From positions 2,488,562 to 2,552,561 of the forward strand of contig AP024673.1 in assembly GCA_025998675.1 (NCBI GenBank): a stretch of DNA of 64,000 bases. The letters are read 5' to 3'. Below the pieces are notes generated by a model that did no database searches, was not told the DNA's origin, and was given only the letters and a program-made list of their open reading frames with translations. The position numbers and the translations under genes were made by a program. Position 1 is the stretch's first letter, and every line of letters starts with the position of its first letter. This DNA comes from Fimbriimonadales bacterium (GTDB lineage Bacteria > Armatimonadota > Fimbriimonadia > Fimbriimonadales > GBS-DC). This document shows, in pieces, positions 43,232 to 51,280 of this stretch.

Positions 43232-44586
43232 GGGGCTGGAGCCTCCTCGCAGGTGCGGCGATTGTTGGCGCGTGCGCGGCGCAAGAACTGCCCCCCCGCG
43301 ACGACCCGCTCTATGAGTACCTCGCGCGTACACGCCCCACACCGTCAGCGCTCCTGCGAGCGCCGCGCAGCGCGGACGAGTTTCTGCGCGCCCTCCCCCG
43401 CGACGCGCAGATACCTGCCCAGATTGCCCGCTGGAAACTGCGTGATGTGCCCGCACTGCCGGAACACGCTACACTGTTGATGGTCGAGCTACAGGCGTTC
43501 GCGTTCCCTGACCGAAGCGACTGGCGCACGGCTGAGGCGACCTATCGCGTAGTGGGTGCATGGGCTATTGATACGCAAACCCTGCTGGAGGTGGTCTGGA
43601 GCGATGTGCGCCGTCGCGCCGGCGAAAACTCCAGCGCGTTCGACACAGTGCCGCACGCGACGCTGACCATTCAAACGGGCGAGACGCGCTGGCAACTGGG
43701 CTACAGCACGCTGCGGTGGTTGGGCGGCTACAGCGGCGGCATGCTGGTCAACGATGAGACGCCCCCGGCGCCGCACGCCGCTGTGCAGTTCCCCGTGCGC
43801 GCGCCCCTGCTGGGCGAGTGGCGGTTCGAGCAGTTCCTGAGCCAGTTCGAGCAGGACGGGGCGCGCACCTGGTGGGGCGCACGGCGGTTAGAACGCGACT
43901 TCGGCGACCAGTGGACGCTCGCGCTGGCGGAGGCGTTCAAAGCGCTGGAGCTGCCCGCTGGCGCGGTGAGCCAGTTGGTACCGTACTACCTGTATCAGAA
44001 GTGGTACAGCGACTCGCAGCGCGGGTCGGGCTGGTTCAACTACATGGCAGAAGTCGGCGTCGTCTACAAACCCGATGCGCGGAATCGCCTTTATCTGTTC
44101 TGGCTGATGGACGACCTGCGCGCCCCCACCGCATTTGGCGGCTCGTCGATCACCCCGCGCAAGGTCGCCACACTCGTAGGTGCACGGTTGTATCCTGCGC
44201 CCAACACACGACTGATTCTCGAAATTGTGCGCTCCGACGGCACGCCCTCAGGCGGGGTGTACGATAGCTCAAACCATGCGCCCCGATACGCCTACTTCTA
44301 CAAAGACCTGCCGATGGGACACCCGATTGGCGCGAACCGTATCGGCTTCTACGCGCGGGCGGAACACGAAGACGGTCGCTGGTTTTACGCGGTGGACTAC
44401 GCGAGCCTGCGCCGTTTCCACGAGTACCGTCCCGGCGCGCGTGGCTATGTGCTGGGCATACTGGCAGGGTATCAGGTATCCGAGCGCAGCGTGATCAGCC
44501 TCCAGTATCGCGCCAGCCGCCTGCGCGACACCGGCGCGCCCACAACCCGGGCGGGCTGGTATCTGCAGGCGACGACGCAGTTTTAG
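43228..44586 (+). CDS. Wzi-like outer-membrane capsule assembly protein
   Basis: The 452-residue protein has a signal peptide (about 1-19, WSLLAGAAIVGACAA). A long beta-rich part has alternating aromatic residues and ends in ATTQF, typical of an outer-membrane barrel. Segments such as PYYLYQKWYSDSQRGSGWFN and LYLFWLMDDLRAPTAFG recall Wzi, the barrel lectin that helps hold capsule polysaccharide. The start is uncertain: TTG at 43228 overlaps the dehydratase stop (TTGA) and has GGAGGG at good distance; a GTG at 43210 would add six residues. The pairing with CapD supports a surface polysaccharide role, but the Wzi assignment is by resemblance. Confidence 0.68.
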   Translation: MRGWSLLAGAAIVGACAAQELPPRDDPLYEYLARTRPTPSALLRAPRSADEFLRALPRDAQIPAQIARWKLRDVPALPEHATLLMVELQAFAFPDRSDWRTAEATYRVVGAWAIDTQTLLEVVWSDVRRRAGENSSAFDTVPHATLTIQTGETRWQLGYSTLRWLGGYSGGMLVNDETPPAPHAAVQFPVRAPLLGEWRFEQFLSQFEQDGARTWWGARRLERDFGDQWTLALAEAFKALELPAGAVSQLVPYYLYQKWYSDSQRGSGWFNYMAEVGVVYKPDARNRLYLFWLMDDLRAPTAFGGSSITPRKVATLVGARLYPAPNTRLILEIVRSDGTPSGGVYDSSNHAPRYAYFYKDLPMGHPIGANRIGFYARAEHEDGRWFYAVDYASLRRFHEYRPGARGYVLGILAGYQVSERSVISLQYRASRLRDTGAPTTRAGWYLQATTQF

Positions 44587-44587
44587 G

Positions 44588-44593
44588 TATCCT
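44588..44593 (+). promoter_or_regulatory. -10-like TATCCT box of rph
   Basis: GGTATCCT ends 9 nt before the ATG at 44603, giving a leader of about 3 nt and no room for a ribosome site. Confidence 0.4.
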
Positions 44594-44602
44594 ATCCGCA
44601 CT

Positions 44603-45334
44603 ATGCGACGAGTGGACGGCAGAGCGGCGAACGAGTTGCGCCCGATACAGTTTGAACCCGGCTTTCACCCGTTTGCTGAGGGTTCGTGCCTGATTACGAT
44701 GGGCAATACGCGCGTGCTGATTACGGCGACGGTGGAGGACAAGACCGCGCCGTTTCTCAAGGGCACGGGCAGCGGGTGGATTACGGCGGAATACAGCATG
44801 CTCCCCCGCGCCGGCAAACAGCGCAGTCAGCGCGAAGCCGCGCGCGGCGCGCCCACCGGTCGCACGATGGAGATTCAGCGGCTGATTGGACGCGCGCTTC
44901 GAGCGGTGGTTGACCTCTCGCAGCTGGGTGAGCGCACCATCACGCTGGACTGCGATGTGCTGCAAGCGGACGGCGGCACGCGCACGGCGGCGATTACGGG
45001 CGGGTTCATCGCCCTCGCGCACGCCTGCCGCTGGATGATGGATCAGGGCTACATCACGCGCCTGCCGTTTCAGGAGCGCGTCGCCGCCATCAGCGTCGGC
45101 GTCGTGCGCAACGAGGAGCTGCTCGACCTGTGCTATGAGGAAGATGTGCAGGCTGCCGTCGATATGAACATCGTGATGACCGATCGGGGGCGATTTGTGG
45201 AGGTGCAGGGCACGGCAGAAAGCGCGCCCTTCTCACGCGACCGCCTCAACCGCCTGATTGACCTTGCACAGGGCGGGCTGGAGCAGATTTTCGCATTGCA
45301 GGCGCAAGCCATCGAGCGCATTCTCAATCGGTAG
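44603..45334 (+). CDS. rph: Ribonuclease PH
   Basis: The 243-residue enzyme trims tRNA 3' ends by phosphorolysis. The N-terminus RRVDGRAANELRPIQFEPGF is the family hallmark; GSCLITMGNTRVLITATVED, the arginine-rich SQREAARGAPTGRTMEIQRL (about 74) and LDCDVLQADGGTRTAAITGG (about 115) cover the RNA- and phosphate-binding sites. Length is normal. It is followed 2 bases later by the periplasmic-binding-like gene; rdgB, its frequent neighbour, is not present. Confidence 0.96.
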   Translation: MRRVDGRAANELRPIQFEPGFHPFAEGSCLITMGNTRVLITATVEDKTAPFLKGTGSGWITAEYSMLPRAGKQRSQREAARGAPTGRTMEIQRLIGRALRAVVDLSQLGERTITLDCDVLQADGGTRTAAITGGFIALAHACRWMMDQGYITRLPFQERVAAISVGVVRNEELLDLCYEEDVQAAVDMNIVMTDRGRFVEVQGTAESAPFSRDRLNRLIDLAQGGLEQIFALQAQAIERILNR

Positions 45335-45336
45335 CC

Positions 45337-46083
45337 ATGGGCGTCCGGCGAATCGTCTCGTTAGCGCCGTCCATCACCGAGATACTGTTCGCGCTGCAGC
45401 TGGCGCCATGCATCGTGGGCGTGACGGAGATTTGCGACTATCCCCCAGAAGCGCGACGCAAGCCCAAAGTCGGCGACTATCAGATTAGCTCCGAAAAAGT
45501 GGTCGCGCTCAAGCCTGACCTGGTGGTCGCGCACGCGGTCTTGAATGCGGGCGTGATCCCCGTGCTGAAGCGGCTGGGGCTGCGCGTGCTGAGCGCGACT
45601 CCAAACCGCTTCGAGAAACTGTTCGCCTTCATCCGTGCGATTGGCGGGGCAACCGACAGGGCGCGCGAGGCGGACCAGCTGGTGCAGTCGATGCAGGCGC
45701 AAATCGCGCGTGTGCGGCGTCAGACGCCAGCGCGTGCGCCGCGAACACTGTTTTTAATTAGCGTCGAGCCGCTCTGGGCGGCGGGGCGCGACACCCTCGC
45801 CGACGAGATGATGCGTCTCGCGGGCGCGCACAATCCGCTCGCGCCCGTCGTCAGCGGATTCAAAGCAGTGAGTGTGGAGACCGCGCTCGGCAGTGCGCCC
45901 GAAGTCATCCTGCTGGCCGGTCCCAACGCGCAAGCGATTCTGAGCCATCCGCGCTGGCAACGCACGCCCGCCGTCCGAAGCCGTCGCGTTTACGAGCTGA
46001 ACCCAGACTGGGTGCTGCGTGAATCGCCGCGCTCGGTCAGTGGTCTCCAGCAAATCGCTGCCTTCGTGCGTCAGGGGACTTGA
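45337..46083 (+). CDS. BtuF-like cobalamin/iron-siderophore binding protein
   Basis: The 248-residue protein matches the class III periplasmic-binding fold (BtuF/FhuD): RRIVSLAPSITEILFALQLA, VGVTEICDYPPEARRKPKVG and a binding-loop region KPDLVVAHAVLN. In BtuF the protein delivers vitamin B12 to an ABC transporter. It has no signal peptide or lipobox, so from this start it would be cytosolic; related unexported proteins of this fold exist in several genomes. No BtuCD genes are nearby. It starts 2 bases after rph, so there is no room for a cobalamin riboswitch directly ahead of it. Confidence 0.83.
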   Translation: MGVRRIVSLAPSITEILFALQLAPCIVGVTEICDYPPEARRKPKVGDYQISSEKVVALKPDLVVAHAVLNAGVIPVLKRLGLRVLSATPNRFEKLFAFIRAIGGATDRAREADQLVQSMQAQIARVRRQTPARAPRTLFLISVEPLWAAGRDTLADEMMRLAGAHNPLAPVVSGFKAVSVETALGSAPEVILLAGPNAQAILSHPRWQRTPAVRSRRVYELNPDWVLRESPRSVSGLQQIAAFVRQGT

Positions 46084-46103
46084 TTTCTTAGCGTGGCTAA
46101 GGG

Positions 46104-46109
46104 TATATT
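46104..46109 (+). promoter_or_regulatory. -10-like TATATT box of the monooxygenase gene
   Basis: GGGTATATT, 22 nt before the ATG at 46132; TGGAGG lies between. Confidence 0.45.
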
Positions 46110-46131
46110 CTATAGAGAAATGGAGGCAACT

Positions 46132-46509
46132 ATGGTTAGCACGGAGCAGCAGACATCGCAGGCAGTGGTAGAGACCCCCGAATCGGAGGGGTTCGTAGCG
46201 ATTAACTACATTACCTGCACGCCAGAGTATCGTGAACGGTTCGAGTATCTGTTCAAGACGCGTGCGCGCGCCATTGACCGCTTGCCCGGCTTTCGCGGGA
46301 TGTATGTGTTGCGCCCCCAGCATGACGGCGACGCCTATCTGGTCGTGAGCCACTGGGAGAGCGAGGCGCATTTCCGCGCGTGGCTGCAGTCGCCGGAGTT
46401 TCTGGAGGGGCATAAGCGCGGCTTTGAGGACATTCGCGCGGCGAAAGCGCGTGGGGAAGAGCCGCCCATGCGCTCCGATTTTCGGACCTACGAGGTCATC
46501 ACGCGCTAA
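46132..46509 (+). CDS. Antibiotic-biosynthesis-monooxygenase (ABM)/heme-degrading-like protein
   Basis: The 125-residue protein has a dimeric ferredoxin-like ABM domain (about 20-105): FVAINYITCTPEYRERFEYL, LPGFRGMYVLRPQ, and VSHWESEAHFRAWLQSPEF. It resembles HmoA/IsdG-type heme-degrading monooxygenases, but the catalytic residues of that group cannot be confirmed by eye. The N-terminal 18 residues are a polar tail rich in Gln, Thr and Glu. The ATG at 46132 has GGAGG upstream and its own promoter. Heme iron release would suit the adjacent metal-binding protein, but that is inference. Confidence 0.8.
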   Translation: MVSTEQQTSQAVVETPESEGFVAINYITCTPEYRERFEYLFKTRARAIDRLPGFRGMYVLRPQHDGDAYLVVSHWESEAHFRAWLQSPEFLEGHKRGFEDIRAAKARGEEPPMRSDFRTYEVITR

Positions 46510-46592
46510 CGCGCCGCTTCTTAAGAGACATTTCGCGGCGGTTGCCGTCTCACACAGCAGGAGTTCGGCAGCCGCCGCCGAATTGTATCGGG

Positions 46593-46598
46593 TACACT
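46593..46598 (+). promoter_or_regulatory. -10-like TACACT box of the pilus operon
   Basis: GGGTACACT lies 66 nt before pilM's ATG at 46665; the leader holds a GGCAGG/CCTGCC hairpin (46616-46636) and AGGAG near the start. It is the only good box ahead of the pilM-pilQ series. Confidence 0.42.
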
Positions 46599-46664
46599 AA
46601 AATCGCGCTGGAAGCGGCAGGAGGTGCAGACCTGCCGTCGAATCCATCACACCAGGAGAACGGC

Positions 46665-47972
46665 ATGGCGAAACAACCGAGCGTTGCTGTAGGAATTGAC
46701 TTAGGGAGCCGATTTATCAAGGTCGCCGAAGTGCGCGCGGGGCGTCCCCCTGTGGTGACCAACATCGGTATCGCGCCAACGCCTGAAGGCGCGGTGGATA
46801 GCACAGGCGTTGTGGACAAGGCGGCGGTTGCCGCGACCTTGAAAAAGCTACTCGCCGACTCAGGCATCGGTACCAAGCAGGCGGCGTTCGCGCTCGCCGG
46901 GCAAAACTCGGTCGTGGTGCGCATCCTCGAAGTGCCCAAAATGAACGCCGTTGAACTCAAACAGCATATGGACTGGGAGATTGGGCGCAACATTCCCTTC
47001 GCCGACACGCGCGTGCAGTCGGCTTACGAAGTGGTGCGTCGCCCCGGCGCTGACCCGAACGCAGATAATATGGAGGTTGTGCTGGCAGTCGCGCAACAGG
47101 ACGCCATCGATGGGCTGGTGGATATCGCCGACAAGCTGGGACTGGAACCCTACGCCATCGATGTCGAGCCCCTCGCGCTGGCGCGGAGCCTGCTGCTGAC
47201 CCAGCCCGATATGCAAAATCAGAATGTGGCGGTGGTCAATCTGGGCGCGGAAGCGACCTCGATTGACATCTACAATCAGGGCTATCTCAGTTTCCCGCGC
47301 ATTTTGCCGACGGGCGGGAATATGCTCACCCGCGCGATCGCGGAACGCATGATGATTTCGGAAGCGGAAGCGGAGCAGTTGAAGGCGCAGCTGGCGGAGG
47401 TGCTGATGGATCAGATTCCGCAGGCGACCTCGCCGTTTGGCGTGCCCGGCATGCCGACGGGCGGCTTCTACACGCCCGGGCTGGGCAGCGAGCCAACGAT
47501 TGCGCCGGAGCCGTCGCCGTTTATGACGCCCGGCTCGTTCACTGCGCCTGAACCCGATATACCGCCCTCGCCGTTTGCAACGCCTGGTGAGCCAGAGCCA
47601 GCGGAAGCCGCTCCTGCAGAGCCGGAGCCGCCCCTGCCCGTTCAATCGCCCACAGACCCGCGCAAGTCCGAAATTTTTCTTGCCATCTACCCGCTGCTGG
47701 AGGAACTGGTCAGCGAAATTCGCCGCTCGATTGAGTACTTCCGCAGCCGCAACCCGGACGCGGATGTGCAGACGATTGTGCTGTGTGGCGGCGGCGCGAT
47801 TATGCCGAATCTCGACCAATTTATCGCCCAGGCGATAGGAATCCCCGCTGTGGTCGGGAATCCGTTCAAAGGCGTTCAGTTGCAGGTGAAGCGGCACGGT
47901 CCGGAATATGTCGCGGCGAACGCCCACCTGATGGCAGTGGCGGTCGGCATGGGATTGCATGCAAGCTTTTAG
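46665..47972 (+). CDS. pilM: Type IV pilus assembly protein PilM
   Basis: The 435-residue protein is an actin-like ATPase of the PilM family: VGIDLGSRFIKVAEVRAG (phosphate 1 loop, about 9), KQHMDWEIGRNIPF (about 102), VVNLGAEATSIDIYNQGYLS (about 189), and IVLCGGGAIMPNLDQF near 370. PilM forms a cytosolic ring that binds the N-terminal tail of PilN, linking it to the pilus motor. A Pro/Glu-rich insertion (about 255-330, with PFMTPGSF and PEPAEAAPAEPEPP) splits the actin fold and is not typical of the family. pilN follows after 17 bases. No PilB, PilC, PilT or pilin gene is in the window. Confidence 0.93.
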   Translation: MAKQPSVAVGIDLGSRFIKVAEVRAGRPPVVTNIGIAPTPEGAVDSTGVVDKAAVAATLKKLLADSGIGTKQAAFALAGQNSVVVRILEVPKMNAVELKQHMDWEIGRNIPFADTRVQSAYEVVRRPGADPNADNMEVVLAVAQQDAIDGLVDIADKLGLEPYAIDVEPLALARSLLLTQPDMQNQNVAVVNLGAEATSIDIYNQGYLSFPRILPTGGNMLTRAIAERMMISEAEAEQLKAQLAEVLMDQIPQATSPFGVPGMPTGGFYTPGLGSEPTIAPEPSPFMTPGSFTAPEPDIPPSPFATPGEPEPAEAAPAEPEPPLPVQSPTDPRKSEIFLAIYPLLEELVSEIRRSIEYFRSRNPDADVQTIVLCGGGAIMPNLDQFIAQAIGIPAVVGNPFKGVQLQVKRHGPEYVAANAHLMAVAVGMGLHASF

Positions 47973-47989
47973 ACGGAGGCAGCTACCCG

Positions 47990-48865
47990 ATGAAACTGAA
48001 CCTTGTACCCGATTATGTGCGCCAGCGGAAGGTCAACAAGCAGATTCTCGCGCTGCTTGTGGTGCTGTTTATCGTCGTCAACGCGGCGATGGCGTTCTGG
48101 ATGGTTAATACACAGAACACCCTCCGCGACCTGCAGGCGCGAAAGAGCGAACTGGAGATGCAAGCGCAGCAAGTGGACAGCCTCTACAATCAGGCGAACC
48201 AGCTCATCGATTCCGCTGCCATTGCGCTTGGCAAAGCGGAGTGGGTCAAGCGCGTGCAGCAGCATAACCTGAAGTACCCTGAACTCTACAGCGAGGTCAG
48301 TCGCTACACCTCGCCGCGGGTGCGCTACGCGGGTATGCAGGTCGCTCAGGGCAACCAGCTGCAGTTGTCGGGGTTCACCAGAGGTATTCGCGACCTGGGG
48401 GTGTTTTTGCAGACGATGTATAACTGTCCGCTGTTTACGGCAGTCAGCCTCACCTCCGCGGCGCTGCCCGGTTACCCATCGGGCGGCGGGCAGGCGGGGA
48501 TGACTGCGCCCGGGTTTGGAGGCTTCGGCGGCGGTGCGCCTGCAGGTCCCACGGTCGGTGGGCTGTCGGGCGTTGGCGGCGGCGCTCCACCTCCACCCCC
48601 CCCCTCACTGGGCGCGCCCGGAGGGGGCTTTGGCGGCGGATTCGCAGGGGGTGGAGGCGCGTCGGCAGGTAGCTCGCCCGCGAACCTGATGCCGTTTCAG
48701 GTCGTTGCTTACCTCAAGGAGCCGATTTCGCCGCCTGCGCCGCCTGCCAGTGTGCCCGGCTTAACCGCTGGCGGCGCGGGTGGAATGCCGACGCTCGGTG
48801 GATTCGGCGGCGGCGGTCCCGCAGCGCCGCCAACCGCTCTGGGCGGTCGCGGACTCGGAATCTGA
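47990..48865 (+). CDS. pilN: PilN-like pilus alignment protein with Gly/Phe-rich region
   Basis: The 291-residue protein starts with the PilN motif MKLNLVPDYVRQRKV, which binds PilM. One membrane helix (about 19-40), a coiled coil (about 44-80) and a small periplasmic domain follow. From about 165 to 230 it becomes Gly-, Pro- and Phe-rich (PGFGGFGGGAPAGP, GGGFGGGFAGGGGA), a part absent from ordinary PilN. The segment MPFQVVAYLKEP returns to a beta strand, and the end (GGFGGGGPAAPPTALGGRG) is again Gly-rich. It joins PilO and PilP in the alignment complex spanning the periplasm. Confidence 0.88.
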   Translation: MKLNLVPDYVRQRKVNKQILALLVVLFIVVNAAMAFWMVNTQNTLRDLQARKSELEMQAQQVDSLYNQANQLIDSAAIALGKAEWVKRVQQHNLKYPELYSEVSRYTSPRVRYAGMQVAQGNQLQLSGFTRGIRDLGVFLQTMYNCPLFTAVSLTSAALPGYPSGGGQAGMTAPGFGGFGGGAPAGPTVGGLSGVGGGAPPPPPPSLGAPGGGFGGGFAGGGGASAGSSPANLMPFQVVAYLKEPISPPAPPASVPGLTAGGAGGMPTLGGFGGGGPAAPPTALGGRGLGI

Positions 48866-48880
48866 CAGGGAGAACATACA

Positions 48881-49615
48881 ATGAAAAGTCTCAGCATGTT
48901 CGCGAAGGTTTCTATCGGGCTGGTGGCGACCATCGTTGTGGCGGCAGCAATCTACCTGCTGGGCATCCGCCCGACCCTGCAGAATATCAAATACCACGAG
49001 GAGAACATTACACAACTGGAGCAGAAGGTGGCTCAGATTCCGCGCGCGCGCGATCTGGTGCAGCAAGCCCAGCAGCGCGTGGAGCAAGCCAATCGAGACC
49101 TGGCGGTCATCGATCGGACGAAGATGCCCGTCAACACCATCGACCTCGGCGACCGTCTGAAGGCGTGGATGCAATATCCCGATATGACGCGCGAGATTGC
49201 CAAAAAGCTGGAGGCATGGCCGATGAAGACGGGTGTGCAGCGCCTGTATACCGTCGCGCTCCCGCCGCCGCCCAACGACCCGAACGCGATTCCAACCCTC
49301 GCGCTGGTCTACCCGATGGGCACTGTGCAGGTGCGCGCCGCGTCCTTTGAAGGACTGCTCAACCATGTCCGAAAATGGAACGAAGTGCCCAATCTCGTGG
49401 TGCTGGTGGATGGATTGACGATTTCTGGCATGAGTCCGCAGCTGTTCGGGAGCTATACGCTGACGGTGTTCGTGTATCCGCGCAACGGCAGCAACCCCGG
49501 TCCGAATGTGCCTTCTTCGCCGCAGGCGGGCGGTGGAGGCGCGCCCGGCGGGTTTGGCGGCGGCTTCGGTGGTGGGTTTGGCGGCGGCGCAGGTTTCGGC
49601 GCATCGGGTCCTTAG
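48881..49615 (+). CDS. pilO: PilO-like pilus alignment protein with Gly/Phe-rich tail
   Basis: The 244-residue protein has one membrane helix (about 9-29), a coiled coil (about 35-85) and a ferredoxin-like periplasmic domain (about 120-205, VRKWNEVPNLVVLVDGLTIS and GSYTLTVFVYPRN), the PilO layout. The final 30 residues are a GGAPGGFGGGFGGGFGGGAG low-complexity tail. It starts 15 bases after pilN, with AGGGAGAAC before the ATG. PilO pairs with PilN in the inner-membrane platform. Confidence 0.87.
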   Translation: MKSLSMFAKVSIGLVATIVVAAAIYLLGIRPTLQNIKYHEENITQLEQKVAQIPRARDLVQQAQQRVEQANRDLAVIDRTKMPVNTIDLGDRLKAWMQYPDMTREIAKKLEAWPMKTGVQRLYTVALPPPPNDPNAIPTLALVYPMGTVQVRAASFEGLLNHVRKWNEVPNLVVLVDGLTISGMSPQLFGSYTLTVFVYPRNGSNPGPNVPSSPQAGGGGAPGGFGGGFGGGFGGGAGFGASGP

Positions 49616-49662
49616 AGCGGCAGGAGCCTGTCGATGAGACGCGAATACAGAGGTGAGTCAGA

Positions 49663-50394
49663 ATGAAGAAGGAAACGCAGATTGCGCTGGCAGTGGCGGT
49701 CGTTGTGCTGGTGGTCGTCGCCGTAGCGCTGCTGTTTGTGTTCACAGGCGGCAGCGGCGGTGGTGAGACTGCGACGCAACCGCCGCCTGTCTCGCCCGAC
49801 ATCAGAGACGATGGCGGCTTGCCGCCCGCCAATCCGATGGGCGGTTTTACGCCGCCGCCCACCGTCGCGGCGGCAGCGCCCCAGCCTTCCCCGGCGCGCC
49901 CTCAATTCACCCCGCGCCGCGACCCGTTCGCGCCCCTGCCCGAAGAGGTCGAGGCGATGCAGGCAGACGCGTTTGACCCGGCGCGCTACTTCGTGCTGGC
50001 AAGCCCGCCGAAACCTCCGCGCGTCGAACTGCCTGAGCCATTTGAACCGCAGCCTCGACGGCGCGTGGCAGGAATCATCATCGGGACGACGGTTTCCGCC
50101 ATCCTCGAGCAGGAGGGCGAACTGCCGCGAATTGTCTATCCGGGCGATATGGTCGGCGAGTTTCGCGTCGCGGCGATTACCGAAACAGGACTTATCCTGC
50201 GTCGTTCTCGGGGCAACCCGCGCGAGGTGCGTGTGCCCTACGAGCCGCCCGGCAATGTCGGCGGTGGCGGCGGAGGCGCAGGCGGCGGCTTTGGCGCTCC
50301 ACGCGGCGGACCGGGCGCGCCTCCGGGGGCGCCGGGCGCAGGCGGACTGGGCGCACCCGGCGGTGGACGCGGTGGACGCGCGCCAGATATTTAG
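49663..50394 (+). CDS. PilP-like pilus protein with Gly-rich tail
   Basis: The 243-residue protein has an N-terminal membrane helix (ALAVAVVVLVVVAVALLFVF) instead of the usual PilP lipobox. A Pro-rich linker (about 35-80) follows, then a small beta domain (about 120-195; RRRVAGIIIGTTVSAILEQE and YPGDMVGEFRVAAITETGLI) like the PilP/HR domain that binds the secretin. The last 40 residues are Gly/Ala/Pro-rich (GGGGGGAGGGFGAPRGG). The gene order M-N-O-(this)-secretin supports PilP. Assignment by fold pattern and position. Confidence 0.75.
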   Translation: MKKETQIALAVAVVVLVVVAVALLFVFTGGSGGGETATQPPPVSPDIRDDGGLPPANPMGGFTPPPTVAAAAPQPSPARPQFTPRRDPFAPLPEEVEAMQADAFDPARYFVLASPPKPPRVELPEPFEPQPRRRVAGIIIGTTVSAILEQEGELPRIVYPGDMVGEFRVAAITETGLILRRSRGNPREVRVPYEPPGNVGGGGGGAGGGFGAPRGGPGAPPGAPGAGGLGAPGGGRGGRAPDI

Positions 50395-50438
50395 AAACAG
50401 AACGCCTGTGGAAGCGTATATTTCATGGAGGTAGAACG

Positions 50439-51203
50439 ATGAAAACCAAACTGATACTGGCAGCGATTGCGGTTTTGATTGCGGCGCAGGCGTCGCCCCT
50501 GTTTGCGCAGCAGGGCGGCGACCCGACCCAGCGCCGCGTCACGGTCAAGTACGACCAGGCAGATGTACGCTTCGTGCTGAAGCAGCTGTTCGACAGCGTC
50601 GGCGTCAGCTACACACTCGACCCGAATGTGCAGGGGACCGTGACGGTCTCGCTGACCGATGTGCCGTTCACGGTTGCGCTGGACAACATTCTGCGTCCGC
50701 TGAACCTGACCTATCGCGTGGAGAGCGGGGTCTACTTCGTCACGGTGCGCCAGCCTGAAGAGGCTCCCCTCGCGCCGAGTGTAGACACAACCGCGCCGGA
50801 GGAAGGCGTTCGGCTGAACCTTCCCGAGAAGGTGCAACTGAACTATGCCAGCCCTCAGCTGATTGCTTCCCTGCTTGGAGGCTCTATTATCGGCTACGCT
50901 CAGTATGAACTCTCCGGCGGCGGTTTTGGCGGCTTTGGCGGTCTGGGCGGCGGTTTTGGCGGCTTTGGCGGTCTGGGCGGCGGCTTCGGTGGGTTCGGCG
51001 GTCTGGGCGGCGGTTTTGGCGGCTTTGGCGGTCTGGGCGGCGGTTTTGGCGGCTTTGGCGGTCTGGGCGGCGGCTTCGGTGGGTTCGGCGGCGGTCTGGG
51101 CGGCGGTGGCTTTGGCGGCTTTGGCGGCGGCGGCTTCCGGGGCGGCGGCTTTGGCGGCGGCGGCTTCGGCGGCGGTGGTTTCGGCGGTGGATTCGGACGC
51201 TAA
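50439..51203 (+). CDS. Stand-alone secretin-N/STN-domain protein with Phe-Gly repeat tail
   Basis: The 254-residue protein has a signal peptide (about 1-23, ending LFAQ). An STN/secretin N-domain follows (about 30-105: VTVKYDQADVRFVLKQLFDS, LDPNVQGTVTVSLTDVPFTV, LNLTYRVESGVYFVTV), then a linker (to about 158) and a tail of nearly 100 residues made only of Gly, Phe and Leu plus a few Arg (FGGFGGLGGG repeated). The N-domain resembles that of PilQ encoded next, but there is no secretin channel domain. It may line or cap the secretin vestibule; the role is unknown. The tail is encoded by a 90-bp higher-order tandem repeat. Confidence 0.8.
   Translation: MKTKLILAAIAVLIAAQASPLFAQQGGDPTQRRVTVKYDQADVRFVLKQLFDSVGVSYTLDPNVQGTVTVSLTDVPFTVALDNILRPLNLTYRVESGVYFVTVRQPEEAPLAPSVDTTAPEEGVRLNLPEKVQLNYASPQLIASLLGGSIIGYAQYELSGGGFGGFGGLGGGFGGFGGLGGGFGGFGGLGGGFGGFGGLGGGFGGFGGLGGGFGGFGGGLGGGGFGGFGGGGFRGGGFGGGGFGGGGFGGGFGR
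50919..51101 (+). repeat. 90-bp higher-order tandem repeat (AAB-AAB) coding FGGFGGLGGG units
   Basis: Six 30-base units: A at 50919 and 50949, B at 50979, A at 51009 and 51039, B at 51069 (with 3 extra bases). A reads GGCGGTTTTGGCGGCTTTGG plus CGGTCTGGGC; B differs at a few third positions (TTCGGTGGGTTCGG). The AAB triplet of units is duplicated almost exactly, indicating a recent 90-bp duplication that keeps frame. Confidence 0.9.
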
Positions 51204-51231
51204 CACCCCCACCCGTATGCCGTCAGGATAA

Positions 51232-51251
51232 GGGGGCTGCAAACAGCCCCC
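51232..51251 (+). terminator. Hairpin between the STN gene and pilQ
   Basis: GGGGGCTG, a CAAA loop and CAGCCCCC form a perfect 8-bp stem. CCTC follows, no T-run. It could attenuate the operon or protect the upstream mRNA; pilQ's ribosome site GGAGGAGG lies 14 bases on. Confidence 0.5.
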
Positions 51252-51280
51252 CTCAGGTATCACGGAGGAGGAACTTGCGA

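Noticed and set aside
45335-45337. Cobalamin riboswitch for the BtuF-like gene
   Set aside because: Only 2 bases separate it from rph, and nothing like a B12 box is seen upstream of rph.
50919-51101. Possible CRISPR-like or regulatory repeat array
   Set aside because: There are no spacers; the units are contiguous, in frame and code a Gly/Phe tail.
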